A DNA stretch of 64,000 bases, from positions 620,001 to 684,000 of the forward strand of contig NZ_LR215023.1 of NCBI RefSeq assembly GCF_900660615.1. The letters are read 5' to 3'. The position numbers were made by a program, and so were the translations under genes. The DNA is from Malacoplasma iowae. Its GTDB lineage: Bacteria > Bacillota_I > Bacilli_A > Mycoplasmatales > Mycoplasmoidaceae. The notes beneath the pieces are model-generated. The model made no database searches, was not told the origin of the DNA, and saw only the letters and a list, made by a program, of their open reading frames with translations. Positions within the stretch are counted from its first letter, which is position 1, and each line of letters opens with the position of its first letter. Below, piece by piece: positions 23,286-35,756 of this stretch.

Positions 23286-23752
23286 TTTTTTATACTAATT
23301 TTATGTATTCTAATTTTAAATAATTAAAACAAAAAGATATTTATTTGAAATTTAGGTTTGATTTTTGGTATTATAAATTTAATATACAAAAAGGTTTTAT
23401 GATAGTGAAAAATCAATTAAAAAAAGAGTACAATATTTTCAAATTATTATATTCAATAAAATATTTGTTATTTTTTAATTGATTAAATTTTAATTTTTTA
23501 AAGTTATTGTCTTGGAAACCTAATTTTTTTGTATAAAAGATGATTTTGTTAATTTAAATAATTAATAATGCAATTTATATAATTATTGCTCAAGTTTCTA
23601 TCTTACTTGTGAATACAATATAAAACTATAGATTAATATATTTTTTTGAAAATTAAAATAGACTTAAAGTTAGTTTTGAAGTAAATTAACATTTTTTATC
23701 ATAAAGATAAATATGCAATCAATAGTATAATTTAATAAAGAGGAGAAAACAT
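23286..23752. other. Spacer between clpB and the DJ-1 gene
   Basis: A 45-codon frame (23399-23536, beginning MIVKNQLKKEYN) follows an AAAAAGG, but it is hydrophobic and lysine-rich like translated AT-rich DNA and uses TGG, so I do not call it a gene. No RNA gene or repeat is visible. The last 60 bases carry the ribosome site AGAGGAGA of the next gene. Confidence 0.4.
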
Positions 23753-24328
23753 ATGCTTACTAAAAAAATATCTAATGTTAGAATAGCTATCATGATAGCC
23801 CACGAAAGTGAAGACACAGAAGTCATTGTTCCATATGATCTTTGAAAACGAGCAGGCCTTATTGTTGAACTTATTTCAATTGAAAAAAAGAATACAATTG
23901 TATTACAATCTGGAACTAAAGTTTATGCAAATGATACTTTGGAAAGAACTAATTTAGATCAATTTAATGCCATTTATTTACCTGGTGGTAAGGGCCATGT
24001 AAGATTTAAAGACGGAGTTAAATGTGAAAAATTAATTAAATCATTACAAAAATTTTCACATGAAAAAAACAAATGACTTCTTGCAATGTGTGCATCACCT
24101 TCAGTATTAGCTGATTTAAATCTTGTAACTAATCAAAAAATGACATGTTATCCTGGATTTGAAAGTTCACTTGGTAGCTCTTATGAAGATAAAGACGTTG
24201 TAGTCAGTCATAATTTTATTACTGGTAGATCACTAGCTTATGCAATTGATTTCTCGCTAACTGTAATAAAAGAATTATTAGGAAAACAAGAAGTTGATCT
24301 TGTAAAAAAAGAAATTATTTATAAATAA
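23753..24328 (+). CDS. DJ-1/PfpI family protein
   Basis: This 191-residue protein has the flavodoxin-like fold of the DJ-1/ThiJ/PfpI group. VRIAIMIAHESEDTEVIVPY at the N-terminus carries the acidic residue of the active site (Glu in the HESEDTE block), IYLPGGKGHVRF lies near residue 80 and the nucleophile elbow LAMCASPSVLA near 109 has the reactive cysteine. Relatives act as glyoxalases, deglycases or redox chaperones; which of these applies here cannot be told. It is a single gene with its own Shine-Dalgarno (AGAGGAG) and terminator. Confidence 0.9.
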
Positions 24329-24376
24329 AAATAATTTTATAGATATTATTACTGAATACTAAATATTAGCAAACAA

Positions 24377-24416
24377 AAATGAAGGTCATAATATATCATG
24401 CCTTCATTTTTTTAAT
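24377..24416 (+). terminator. Terminator of the DJ-1 gene
   Basis: The stem AAATGAAGG / CCTTCATTT (24377-24385 with 24401-24409) is followed by a T run. It may also serve the convergent hydrolase operon, whose last gene stops at 24423. Confidence 0.82.
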
Positions 24417-24422
24417 CTTATT

Positions 24423-25226
24423 TTATTTACTTTCTATAAATTCTTTTATTGTTTTTACATATAATTCTTTTTCTTCCATAAAAGGAATATGACCAGAATC
24501 TTTAAAAACAGAAATAATGACATTTTCTTTTTTAGAAAATACTTTCATCAAGTTTTTAAGTTTTATTACTTGATCAAATTCACTTGCTATTAGTAATGTT
24601 GGTTTATCGTTTTTTCTTTCTGCAAATTTAAGGTTTTTTAAATTTTTTAATGAATATATATTCTTTTTTAAAATTTTAAAATTATCTTTATTTTTTGTTT
24701 GATAATCTAATTCTGATTCCAGTTTATTTTCATTGTCACTATTATTTAAATTTAATCGATCTGGATTTTTAAATATTATTTTATGTCAATCAGTTAAATC
24801 CTTAACGTTCTTAAAAGAAAGTTTTTTCTTTTTGAATAAACCACTTAAGTCAATTGAACTATTCATTGGTGAAACTAAAATTATTTTACTTATTTTTTGC
24901 GGGATATAAAGATTTATCATCTCAGCAATTCCGCCACCCATAGAATGACCAATTAAAATTATTTCATCAAGATTTAAAGAATGAATTCAATCAACAACTT
25001 GAATTGCAATATTAATTGGAGAAAATTCTAAATTTTGTCTTACATCAGTATAACCATGACCTGGTAATTCAATAGCATAATAATTATAATCACTAAATTC
25101 TAATGCTGCATCTTGATGATACATTGATGTTGTAGCATAACCATGAATAAAAACTATATTACCTTTAGAAACATTTTTAGCTTTTTGATAATGGTAAGTG
25201 CAGTTTGCTGATGTCGCTTTTAACAT
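24423..25226 (-). CDS. Alpha/beta hydrolase (first of two paralogues)
   Basis: The product has 267 residues. The oxyanion region FIHGYATTSMYH is near residue 27, LPGHGYTD near 55, the nucleophile elbow IGHSMGGGI near 92, the acid in ASEFDQVIK near 215 and the histidine in DSGHIPFMEE near 243. It is cytosolic. The same motifs recur in the gene two places upstream (25773-26573), so the pair arose by duplication, with a Nudix gene between. Substrates may be monoacylglycerol- or peptide-like esters; this is unknown. GGAGAT precedes the start. It is the last gene of the minus-strand operon. Confidence 0.87.
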
Positions 25227-25234
25227 AATATCTC

Positions 25235-25786
25235 CTATATATTATCAATAAAATCTTTTATATCTTTTAAATAAAAACCTATTCTTCTTTGAATGGAATA
25301 ACAAAATTTATTATTTTTTATCATTCCTAATAAATCATTGTAGTTAATCATCATTTTGTCTATTGTTTCGCCCTCTTGTAGGATAACATCTTCAATGTTG
25401 AAGTCGATAGAACAAATATATGTATCAACAATATATTTATTAAATACAAATGTATTAATTAATTTTAAATCTGTTTTATTACATGACAAACCAGTTTCTT
25501 CATATAATTCTCTAATTCCTGCATCAATTGTATTTTCAAATTCAATACATTTTCCTGCTGTACACTCTCAAGTATTTCCATATTCTTTTTGAATATCTCT
25601 TTTTGTTATTAAAATTTTCTTTGTTTTTTTATCAATGCAAAAAACATTAACTACTAAGTGGTATTCTTTCCCTTTAATTTGATTTTTAATATCATGTCTA
25701 TATATTTGTTTATTTAAATAATTTTTATTTACATCATATAAACATATAATTTCATTTTTGTTCAAAATACTATTACTCTCTTTCAA
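25235..25786 (-). CDS. Nudix hydrolase
   Basis: A 183-residue protein with an intact Nudix box: GKCIEFENTIDAG followed by IRELYEETGL (about residues 78-100), matching G-x5-E-x7-RE-U-x-EE-x-G-U exactly. The upstream beta strands EYHLVVNVFCID and KKILITKRD are typical. Such enzymes cleave nucleoside diphosphates linked to another group; the isopentenyl-diphosphate isomerase/YfcD-like layout is also possible. Its start overlaps the end of the upstream hydrolase by 14 nt and it ends 8 nt before the next hydrolase, so the three are co-translated. Confidence 0.9.
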
Positions 25787-26573
25787 TGAATTCTAAAACT
25801 TTTTCTTTATAAAGTTCAGGTTCTTCTCAAAAAGGTAAATGAGCAGAATTTTGAAATACATAAAGTTGATAATTTTTTAATTTTGAAAATCTTTTGTTAG
25901 CTGATTTTCAATCTATTATTTGATCATACTTTCCAAGTAAAACTAAAGTTTTAAGAAAATTGTTTTCTTCACATTTTTTCAATATTTTTAAATTTTTCAA
26001 TGAAGCCATATTTTTTCTTAAATATTTAAAATTAGATCTATTATCTTTTTGATAATTAAGTTCTTTTATTAATCCTTCGTCATTTAATTTGTTTGGGAAA
26101 AATTTTTCAGGTTCTTTTAAAATAATCTTTTCCATTCTTAAAGTACCTTTTAAAGTTTTTGGAACAAATTTATATATATTTCTTAGTTTAAAACTAAAAG
26201 AACTGTTCATTGGTGTAACAGCAACTACTTTTATAATTTTTTCAGGTATTTTTGAAGCAACAATATTTACTATTCCACCACCCATAGAATGACCTATAAG
26301 ATAAAAATCTTCAAGTTTTAATAATTCAATTCATCTTATAACTTTTAAAGCTAAATTATATGGTGATAAATCTTTTTTTGAATCTAATTTACTATAACCA
26401 TGACCTGGTAACTCTATTGCATAATAATCATAATCTTTTAATTGGTTTGCAAAGTTCAAATGATAATTTGATGTTGTAGCAAAGCCATGAACAAAAACTA
26501 TAACTCCTTTAGGGTTATTAATTTCTGATTTTTTAAAATGATATACAATTCCTTCAATTGAATTCTTTTCCAT
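25773..26573 (-). CDS. Alpha/beta hydrolase (second paralogue)
   Basis: The product has 266 residues. VFVHGFATTSNYH near residue 25, LPGHGYSK near 54, IGHSMGGGIVN near 90, GKYDQIID near 215 and NSAHLPFWEE near 243 give the full catalytic set. It is clearly a paralogue of the hydrolase at 24423-25226. TAAGGAG precedes the ATG. The separation of two such enzymes by a Nudix gene in one operon suggests that the three act in one salvage or detoxification route; this is inference. Confidence 0.87.
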
Positions 26574-26592
26574 ATTTATTACTCCTTAAAAA

Positions 26593-27411
26593 TTAAAATG
26601 TTTCATTAAACAATAAATCAAAATCTTTTATTTTATAAATTTTAGCGTCAATTTTTTTATCTGATAAATCTTTAAAAAATCTCTTATCTAAAAGTATATA
26701 TGAATAAATAAATAATTTGTCTTCAAAATTTGATAGCAATTGAATAAAATCTTTTAAATCTGTGAATGCAAAATCAACAATAGTGTCTTTTGAAACTACT
26801 ATATATGATTTTTTTGTATGATATATTTTTTCACCTGTAGATAAAAGCATTTTATAATATAAAATACTTTCTTTTGTTGTTCTATATGTGTAATTTTTTA
26901 TACGATTAATTTTTAGAAATTGATTATATATTTCATTAATCAATTCAATATCAATATCTTTATTAGTTTTATATTCTATAGGTTTTAATATTTGATCTTT
27001 TCTTAATTGATATTTATGTTTATAACAACAAGGATGGAAATCAAAGTTTTTATAAACATCTCAGTTGTAGGCTTGTATAAAAATATAATCTGCCATTAAT
27101 GAAATATCATCAAGTCATTTTTGAAAATTATTAGTTAGTATTTTCTTGCCTCTCATTTCCTTATCAACAGCAACTGCAACAATAAATCCGGCAGTGATTT
27201 TTTCACGATTATAGTAAACTCTTTTTTTGTTTAAACAAGCCATCATGACAATTTTATTATTGTCATCAACTCAGAAATAATATAAATTATTTTTGCTATA
27301 ACTTGAAAAGTAATAATTTATAAATTCATCAGAATCTCCAAAAGCTTCTTTGTATAATTTTTTAGCTTCATCAATATTTACTTCATCAAGTTGCTTAATT
27401 TTATATTCCAT
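26593..27411 (-). CDS. GNAT-family acetyltransferase, Eis-like
   Basis: The product has 272 residues. The N-terminal half carries a GNAT acyl-CoA site: ITAGFIVAVAVDKEMRGKKI near residues 68-87 (V-x-x-x-x-R-G-K/G-x pattern), followed by LADYIFIQ-type strands. The C-terminal half resembles the second domain of Eis-like proteins. Its start codon overlaps the stop of the upstream gene (TAATG). It would acetylate an amine of a small molecule or protein; the acceptor is unknown. It is the second gene of the operon. Confidence 0.75.
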
Positions 27412-28337
27412 TATTTCTTTATCCTTATAATATATGTTTTGATTATGTTGATAGGTTTATAACTTCTTTTTGATTGAATTAAACCAAGTTCACTTTCTGA
27501 ATCTTGTCTATCTATAAAATCTACATTTTCTAATTTGTGTAATTTTAGATTATGGCTAAGTAAATATTGATAACTACCCTTCAATTCTTTGTCTGCTTTT
27601 TCAACAAAAATTTCATATATGTTGTTGTGAGTACAACCAATAGTTACACCAACTATTTTGTCTTGATAAAACATAATAGAACCATAAAGTTTTATTCTAG
27701 AGTCTAATAATAACTCTTTTATCCAGTTATACTCATGTTCTCTAAAAGACTCTCCATTAGTTATTATGTGATTTTTACAATATTCTAAAACATCTTTTAG
27801 ATATTTGTTTTCATATTTTATTATTTTTGTTTCATTTGAATAATGATTATTATAAAAATTATACAAATTTCTTTTCTTTTGCATTTTTTTGCCTGCAAAA
27901 TAAGTCAATTGATCTTTAGTATATATATAACTTGACTCAATTTCTTTTATAATTTCATAATTTTCAAATCATTTCAAATCATGTTTTCAAAGCCGACCTA
28001 TATATATGTTTTCTTTAGAGATTATTTCATCCCTAAGAAGTTCAATTGCTTTTTTAAGATATTGGTAAGAGTTTTCTTCGTTTCTTGTAATTGGTTTTAA
28101 AATAATAAAACCACTATCTAAATCAAATTGATCTATTCCTGTTTTTATTTTGCTATTTTCATATTTTGCATACATGTATATAGCATCTAATGTTTCTTTA
28201 AAATAAATTGAAACCCCATATGTTTTTCACAGTAATAAATATTGTGCTGAGGTGTAATATTCAGGATTAATTTTTTCAATTGATTTTTGTAGATCTAAAT
28301 AGTTTCCATTTGTAAGTTTAATAAATTTGTTATTCAT
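27411..28337 (-). CDS. DUF2156 (LPG synthetase C-terminal-like) protein
   Basis: A 308-residue soluble protein made of two GNAT-like halves, as in DUF2156 proteins and the C-terminal domain of lysyl-phosphatidylglycerol synthase. The features FWKTYG-like start region, FIILKPITR near residue 75, TYFAGKKMQKKRNLYNFY near 143-160 (the typical K-G-x-x-x-x-x-K-R-N-x-x-N motif) and YEIFVEKADKELKGSYQYL near 235 support this. It has no membrane domain. AAAGG precedes ATG at 28335-28337. It is the first gene of a five-gene minus-strand operon. Aminoacylation of a lipid or peptide is possible. Confidence 0.78.
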
Positions 28338-28573
28338 AATTACCTTTAAAATATACAAATATATAATATCACTATTATATATAATGGTTATCAATATAAT
28401 GTTTTCAAAATATTTTTACCAACAACAAATTATTTTATTTTATTAAATAAAATTAAACAAATTTATAGGTAAAGAAAAATATATTTATACTTTTAATGTG
28501 TTTATTCTTGTTATTGAAAACAATAAAATATTCTTTGTTAATTAAAATTATGGGTTATTTTATAAAATCAAAT

Positions 28574-28625
28574 AAAAAAACATAAACACACATGACTAAT
28601 GTCTTTTTGTGTTATTTATGTTTCA
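28574..28625 (-). terminator. Terminator of the minus-strand surface-protein gene
   Basis: On the minus strand, AAACATAAATAACACA pairs with TGTGTGTTTATGTTT (imperfect, one bulge) and a T run follows. It lies about 45 nt after the stop of the gene at 28669. The remaining spacer 28338-28573 is AT-rich and should hold the promoter of the DUF2156 operon; no gene is visible. Confidence 0.7.
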
Positions 28626-28668
28626 TTATTTTTTGAACTATTAGTTTTATTATTTCGCATTAACTATT

Positions 28669-30198
28669 TTAAGTTGATTCACTAAATTTAAGACCAGATA
28701 AATTAACATAAGTTTGTTTTTTAGCATTATGTGGAGAGGAATTAAAAACATAACCTTTTTTTGGCACAAACTCAATTAAAACATTTCAATTTTCCCAACC
28801 TTCTTGCTTATTTGCATAAAATCTATTATCAATTAAAGCAATTTTTATTTCAACATGTTTGAATCTATTATCATTTTTAATTAAATCATTTTCATATGTT
28901 TCAATTTTTTCTAAATAATTATTTTCTAATAAAAATTTACTAATATTTTCTTTTGTTGTATCGTTTATTCCAGTGTCAGCAAAATTCAATTGAATATTTT
29001 CACTATAAGTTGTTATTTTTTTTCATAATTCATTATCATTTTGTCACAACCAATCTTGATCTTTAAATTCAGCTAAACTTAAATTAATTTGAATGTTTTC
29101 AATTGTTATTTTTAATTGGGATTTAGTGCCATCATCCCAAACATGATTATCATGTGGTGTAGCATCAAAAGTTAAATTATATATACCATCATAATTTGGA
29201 CTATTAATATCATTTTCTGGATTTTTTAAATTCAAATTAAAATTAGAAAATTCAACATTATACAACCCAATTTCTTTGGAAATAACATCATTATTAATTA
29301 ACAAAGAGTTATTTGATTTGCTGGATATAGGTTGAGAAGCTCAATTTAAATTTTCTAATAAATTATTAACTGTAACTGATTCATATTTTTCATTTAAATC
29401 AATTGTTTCTAATGCTTGTTTATTTAAGATATTTTTATCAACTGTAATATTATAATTTATATCAATTTTTTGGCTTGTAGTTTTTATATTTTTTCCACTA
29501 ATGGTTATTTCACTATTTATTTTTAAATTGAAATCAGAAATAGGAATTTGTAAATCATATTTTGCTTCATTTCTTTGATTTTGTGTTTCTAATATATTAA
29601 TGTGTAACAACCCATTTTCTAAACCAATATTACTATTTTGAACCAAATTGTATGTTTTTTTATCAGTTGTAGTTGATAGATTTAAAGATACAAAAATATT
29701 TTTTATAAATTCAGGTGTTAACATATCATGTAGATCATTTAATGAACTAACATTTAATTTATCAAATTTAATACCATAATAAACATGAACAGTTTCCTTT
29801 TTTCAATCATTATATGAAATATTTCCTCATTTATTAGATGGGAGATTAGTTTTTAAATCAATTTGTAAACTAGATTTTTGATTATCATCAAATTTATCAT
29901 AATTTGATATTATTTTTTGTTGTAACTGTTTTTCTAAAATTATGTCTTTAATGTTTTGGTCTATATTAGTGTTAGTTGATGAATATAAATCACTGAATGA
30001 ATTAACAATATCTAAATTACTATTTAAAATTGGTTCAATTTCTAAATTTTCTGGAACATCTGGATTTGAAGGTATTGTTGAATCGTTTTTATCTTCTCCC
30101 AATAAAACATTTGAATTACCTAAAATAAAAACACTTGCACCTAATGCAACAGAACTAAATGATGTAGCTAATAAAAATCATTTGAATTTATTTTTCAT
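28669..30198 (-). CDS. Membrane-anchored surface protein, unassigned
   Basis: The product has 509 residues. It begins MKNKFKWFLLATSFSSVALG, a signal-anchor to about residue 30 without lipobox cysteine. The rest is hydrophilic, rich in N, D, I and K, with beta-type repeats and the C-terminal motif LIEFVPKKGYVFN. A similar local motif (IVPKQGFHW, VPLPGYTYE) recurs in the protein at 51286-52857, so the two may share a domain class. It lies alone, with its promoter in the spacer 30199-30503. Probably extracellular; the function is unknown. Confidence 0.72.
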
Positions 30199-30503
30199 TT
30201 TTAATCCTAACAATTAATAAACAGTAAATTAATATAAAATAGAATACAATCTTATATTATACTCGTTTTTATACTATTACAATATCTATAATTTTTTTGT
30301 GATAATAGTTATTAATTTAAAATGAATTTATTTAACATGTTATTAATGATATAAAAAATACTAACAGATTAAAAATAATATTTGTTTTGGTTTTAAATAA
30401 ATATACATGAAACTAAATTATTAATAATTTTTAATTTTTTAAATTATTTATTTTTAATAAACACATATACAATTATTTCTAGAATAAAAATCCTTTTAAG
30501 TTT
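30199..30503. other. Divergent promoter spacer
   Basis: No gene is visible. The spacer must hold the start sites of the minus-strand surface protein and of the pyr operon. A possible pyr -10 box is TACAAT at about 30469. The sequence is otherwise AT runs. Confidence 0.4.
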
Positions 30504-30590
30504 GTTCAGAGAAACAAGCAAGGGTAACAACTTTTATCCTATAAGCAATCTTTCTGAACTCTTTTAAAAGTGTTCAGATTTTTATTTATA
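30504..30590 (+). promoter_or_regulatory. PyrR-type transcription attenuator
   Basis: GTTCAGA (30504-30510) can pair with TCTGAAC (30553-30559) to form the upstream stem, with GAAACAAGCAAGGG in the loop side where PyrR binds. The same TCTGAAC can instead pair with a second GTTCAGA (30572-30578) to form a terminator followed by TTTTTATTT. These two structures exclude each other. With UMP bound, PyrR should stabilise the first form or its alternative so that the operon is terminated. The first gene after it is pyrR itself, as in Bacillus. Confidence 0.88.
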
Positions 30591-30604
30591 TTAAAGGAGT
30601 AGTT

Positions 30605-31120
30605 ATGAAAGTGCTATTGGATAAACAAGGGATTCAAAGATCTATTAAGAGAATAAGTTTTGAAATTATTGAAAAAAATAGTGACATAAAAAATGTTGTT
30701 TTATTAGGAATAAAAAACAGAGGAGATGTCATCGCAAATAGAATTAAAGAAAACATCAAAAATATAGAAAATATTGACTTAGATATAGATGTTGTTGATA
30801 TTACAAATTATCGTGATGATATTGGAAAAGAAAGAAAACCATTAGATATAAATCCTTTTAAAACTAATTTAGATAATAGAGTTGTTGTAATCATTGATGA
30901 TGTTTTATATACTGGTAGAACCATAAGAGCTGCATTGGATGCAATATTAATCAATAGTAGACCAATTAAAATACAACTTGCATGCTTAATTGATAGAGGT
31001 CATAGAGAATTGCCAATAAGAGCTGATTTTGTTGGTAAAAACATTCCAACTTCAAAAAACGAAAATATTCAAGTTTATTTAGAAGAGGTTGATAAAGATG
31101 AAAAAGTTATTATTGAATAG
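30605..31120 (+). CDS. pyrR: Bifunctional PyrR attenuator protein / uracil phosphoribosyltransferase
   Basis: The 171-residue protein matches PyrR throughout: VVDITNYRDDIG near residue 74, the PRPP loop VVIIDDVLYTGRTIRAALDA near 96-115 and DRGHRELPIRADFVGKNIPT near 138-157. It binds the pyr mRNA leader when UMP is high and also makes UMP from uracil and PRPP. AAAGGAG precedes the start. It is the first gene of the operon, directly behind the attenuator, and its end overlaps pyrB by 23 nt. Confidence 0.97.
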   Translation: MKVLLDKQGIQRSIKRISFEIIEKNSDIKNVVLLGIKNRGDVIANRIKENIKNIENIDLDIDVVDITNYRDDIGKERKPLDINPFKTNLDNRVVVIIDDVLYTGRTIRAALDAILINSRPIKIQLACLIDRGHRELPIRADFVGKNIPTSKNENIQVYLEEVDKDEKVIIE

Positions 31121-32021
31121 AAAAAAAGTTAACCTTTTATCAATTGAAGATTTAACTAATAAAGAAATAATGAAACTAATAAAAAAAGCTCTTAAATACA
31201 AAAATAGACCAAGTGTAATTAAAAATAAATTTAACAATTTGTTTGTTTCAAATTTATTTTTTGAAAATTCTACAAGAACAAAACTAAGTTTTGAAGTTGC
31301 TCAAAAAAAGCTTGGTATAAATGTTATAAATTTTGAAGTAGATAATTCATCAATTCAAAAAGGTGAAACACTTTATGACACTTGCAAAACACTTGAATCA
31401 ATTGGTGTTAATTTATTAGTAATAAGACACAATAAAGAGAAATATTTTGATGAACTAAAAAACATAAACATTCCCATTATAAATGGTGGAGACGGAAGTG
31501 GTGAACATCCAACTCAGTCATTATTAGATTTAATGACAATATATGAACATTTTAAAAAATTCAAAGGACTAAAAGTAGCTATTATTGGAGATATTAAAAA
31601 CTCACGTGTTGCAAAAAGTAATTTTAAAGCACTAACATCACTTGGAGCAAAAGTTTATTTTGTTTCCCCAAATGAATTTATTGATGAAAAATATAATAAT
31701 TATTATCAATTAGACAATTTAATAAATGATATAGATGTTTGTATGTTATTAAGGGTTCAACACGAAAGACATTTAATATCAAATAATAACTATGAATTTC
31801 TAAAAAAATATAATCAAGAATATGGACTAAATTCTAAAAGATACTCTCAATTAAAAAAGAATGCAATAATAATGCATCCTGCACCGTTTAATAGAAATGT
31901 TGAAATAGATGATGAAATAATTGAAAGTCCCAAATCTAAGATATTTGAACAAATGAAAAATGGAATGTTTATGAGACAAGCAGTTTTAGAATATATTATT
32001 CACAAAAACAAAATCATTTAA
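31098..32021 (+). CDS. pyrB: Aspartate carbamoyltransferase catalytic chain
   Basis: A 307-residue protein that condenses carbamoyl phosphate and aspartate. The carbamoyl-phosphate loop FFENSTRTKLSFE is near residue 52, the aspartate-domain motifs GEHPTQSLLDL near 135 and MHPAPFNRNVEI near 260 are present (GP is AP here). The regulatory chain PyrI is absent, as in Gram-positive types. The ATG at 31098 is preferred over upstream TTG codons because GAAGAGG precedes it. No carbamoyl-phosphate synthase gene follows; carbamate kinase could supply the substrate. Confidence 0.96.
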   Translation: MKKLLLNRKKVNLLSIEDLTNKEIMKLIKKALKYKNRPSVIKNKFNNLFVSNLFFENSTRTKLSFEVAQKKLGINVINFEVDNSSIQKGETLYDTCKTLESIGVNLLVIRHNKEKYFDELKNINIPIINGGDGSGEHPTQSLLDLMTIYEHFKKFKGLKVAIIGDIKNSRVAKSNFKALTSLGAKVYFVSPNEFIDEKYNNYYQLDNLINDIDVCMLLRVQHERHLISNNNYEFLKKYNQEYGLNSKRYSQLKKNAIIMHPAPFNRNVEIDDEIIESPKSKIFEQMKNGMFMRQAVLEYIIHKNKII

Positions 32022-32022
32022 T

Positions 32023-33327
32023 ATGACTTTAATAATCAATAGTAAATTATTAATAAATAATAAGCTTGTTAAAAAAGACATTTTAATTAATAAAAATAAA
32101 ATAATAAAAATATCAAACAAGATTGATCAAAACAAATACAAACAAATTAAAAAAATAATTGATGCAAAAAATAATTTAACAATCCCTGGTTTAATTGATG
32201 TTCATGTGCACTGAAGAGAACCTGGTTTTACTCATAAAGAAACAATTAAAAATGGTTCTTATAGTGCTGCAAAGGGAGGGTTTACAACTGTTATGACAAT
32301 GCCAAATCTTAATCCAGTACCGCATGATCTAAAATCACTTAATGTTCAATTAGACATAATAAAAAAAGATTCAATAATTAAAGCAATTCCTTATGGTTCA
32401 ATAAGTTATAACCTTGAGGGAAATAAACTTTCTGATATGACCCAAATTAAAGATTATGTATTTGCTTTTAGTGATGATGGTAAAGGAATTCAAAATGCTA
32501 ATTTAATGTATAAAGCAATGTTAAAAGCTAAATCATTAAATAAACCAATTGTTGCTCATTGCGAGGATGAAACTTTTATAAATTCTGGTCATATAAATGA
32601 AGGTAACATATCAAAAAAATTAAATATTAAAGGCATGTCTTTTTTGAGCGAAACTGTTCATATAGCAAGAGATTTAGTTTTAGCAAAAGAAACTAAATGT
32701 CATTATCATATATGTCATGTTTCATCTAAACATTCACTTGAACTTATTAAAGATGCAAAAAATAAAAAAATTAAAGTTACTTGTGAAGTTAGTCCTCATC
32801 ATTTAATAAGTTGTGATGAAGATATATCATCAAATAATGGAAATTGAAAAATGAACCCACCTTTAAGAACAAAAGATGATAGATATCATCTAATAAAAGG
32901 AATAAAAAATAAAACTATTGACATAATTGCAACAGATCATGCACCACATGCAGAAAATGAAAAAGATGTAAAAATAGAAGAAGCAGCTTTTGGTGTAATC
33001 GGGTCAGAATTTGCTTTTGGATTACTATATACAAAACTTGTTTTAACAAAAATACTAAATTTAAATCAAATAGTTGATTTAATGACTAAAAATGTTTCTC
33101 AAATTTTTAAATTAAAAAGTGGGGTTTTAAAAGAAAAACATGTAGCTGATATAGCAATTGTTGATTTAAATAAAAGTGAAATAATAACTAAAGAATGAAT
33201 ATCAAGCAATTCAAAAAACACTCCTTATATAAATGAAAAAATATTTGGAATAAACATGTTGACAATATGTGATGGAAAAATAGTTTATTGTCATCAAGAT
33301 TTTAAAAACAATATTAAATCTAAATAA
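32023..33327 (+). CDS. pyrC: Dihydroorotase
   Basis: The product has 434 residues, a normal type I length. The metal site reads DVHVHWREPGFTHKE near residue 60, where Leu of the common HVHLREPG is Trp encoded by TGA. AHCEDE near 182, CHVSS near 230 and IIATDHAPHAENEK near 303 give the other metal ligands and the catalytic Asp. It closes carbamoyl-aspartate to dihydroorotate. The start codon follows the pyrB stop by one base. The Trp substitution is next to, not in, the ligand set, so activity is likely. Confidence 0.95.
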
Positions 33328-33345
33328 AAACAAGGAATTAACAAT

Positions 33346-34134
33346 ATGAAAAGAAAGACTTATCAGTGTTTAATAATCGAAAATAAACCAATAGCTAAAA
33401 ACATTTTTCAAATTATACTTGTTTCAGATCTAGTTAAATTTATAAATTCACCAGGTCAATTTGTAAATATTAAAATAGGTCATCAAAATAGTTCTTTTGT
33501 TTTGAGAAGACCAATATCAATTTCAAAATATAATAAACAAAACAATTCTTTTGCTTTAATATATAAAGTTTTAGGAAATGGAACCAAAGAATTGACTAAA
33601 TACAAAGAAAAAGAATATCTGGATTTACTTGGTCCACTTGGAAATGGTTTTAATATTAATTCAATAAACAAACATGAAACTGCTTTGTTAATTGGTGCAG
33701 GTGTTGGAATACCTCCACTTCTTGAACTGGCTGTACAGCTAAAAAACAAGGGAACTAAAGTTATAACAGTTTTAGGTTTTAATAGCAAAGAAGAAATTTT
33801 TTATGAAAATGAATTCAAAAAAATTGGAAGCACTTATATATCAACAATAACGGATTCAAATTATTTTAAAGGTAACATAATTGAATTATTAGATAACCTA
33901 ATCAAAAGCAACAATTTAACTTTTGATAAATATTATGCATGTGGTCCTCTAATTGTATTAAAAAAAATTAAAGAAATTTTTTCAAATAAAATTGGTTACT
34001 TATCAATCGAAAATAGAATGGCTTGTGGTATTGGAGCATGTTATGCTTGTGTTGTTAAAACAAATAATCAAAACGGATATTCACGGGTTTGTAAAGATGG
34101 GCCAGTTTATTTAAGTAGTGAGGTTGAATTGTAA
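33346..34134 (+). CDS. pyrK: Dihydroorotate dehydrogenase electron-transfer subunit
   Basis: This 262-residue flavoprotein has RRPISISKY near residue 49 (FAD site), LIGAGVGIPPLLELA near 112 (NAD site) and a C-terminal [2Fe-2S] cluster site MACGIGACYACVV with the last Cys in RVCKDGPV. It passes electrons from dihydroorotate via PyrD to NAD, which suits an organism without a quinone respiratory chain. Its stop is directly followed by the pyrD ATG. Aspect and length match PyrK of Bacillus and Lactococcus. Confidence 0.96.
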   Translation: MKRKTYQCLIIENKPIAKNIFQIILVSDLVKFINSPGQFVNIKIGHQNSSFVLRRPISISKYNKQNNSFALIYKVLGNGTKELTKYKEKEYLDLLGPLGNGFNINSINKHETALLIGAGVGIPPLLELAVQLKNKGTKVITVLGFNSKEEIFYENEFKKIGSTYISTITDSNYFKGNIIELLDNLIKSNNLTFDKYYACGPLIVLKKIKEIFSNKIGYLSIENRMACGIGACYACVVKTNNQNGYSRVCKDGPVYLSSEVEL

Positions 34135-35744
<1,610 letters not shown>

Positions 35745-35756
35745 GTAATACAAATT

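Noticed and set aside
23399-23536. 45-codon frame MIVKNQLKKEYN... after clpB
   Set aside because: Weak ribosome site, low-complexity composition and use of TGG; no support beyond being open.
28338-28573. Possible small RNA in the spacer between divergent-looking genes
   Set aside because: Only AT runs and no stable hairpin besides the terminator.
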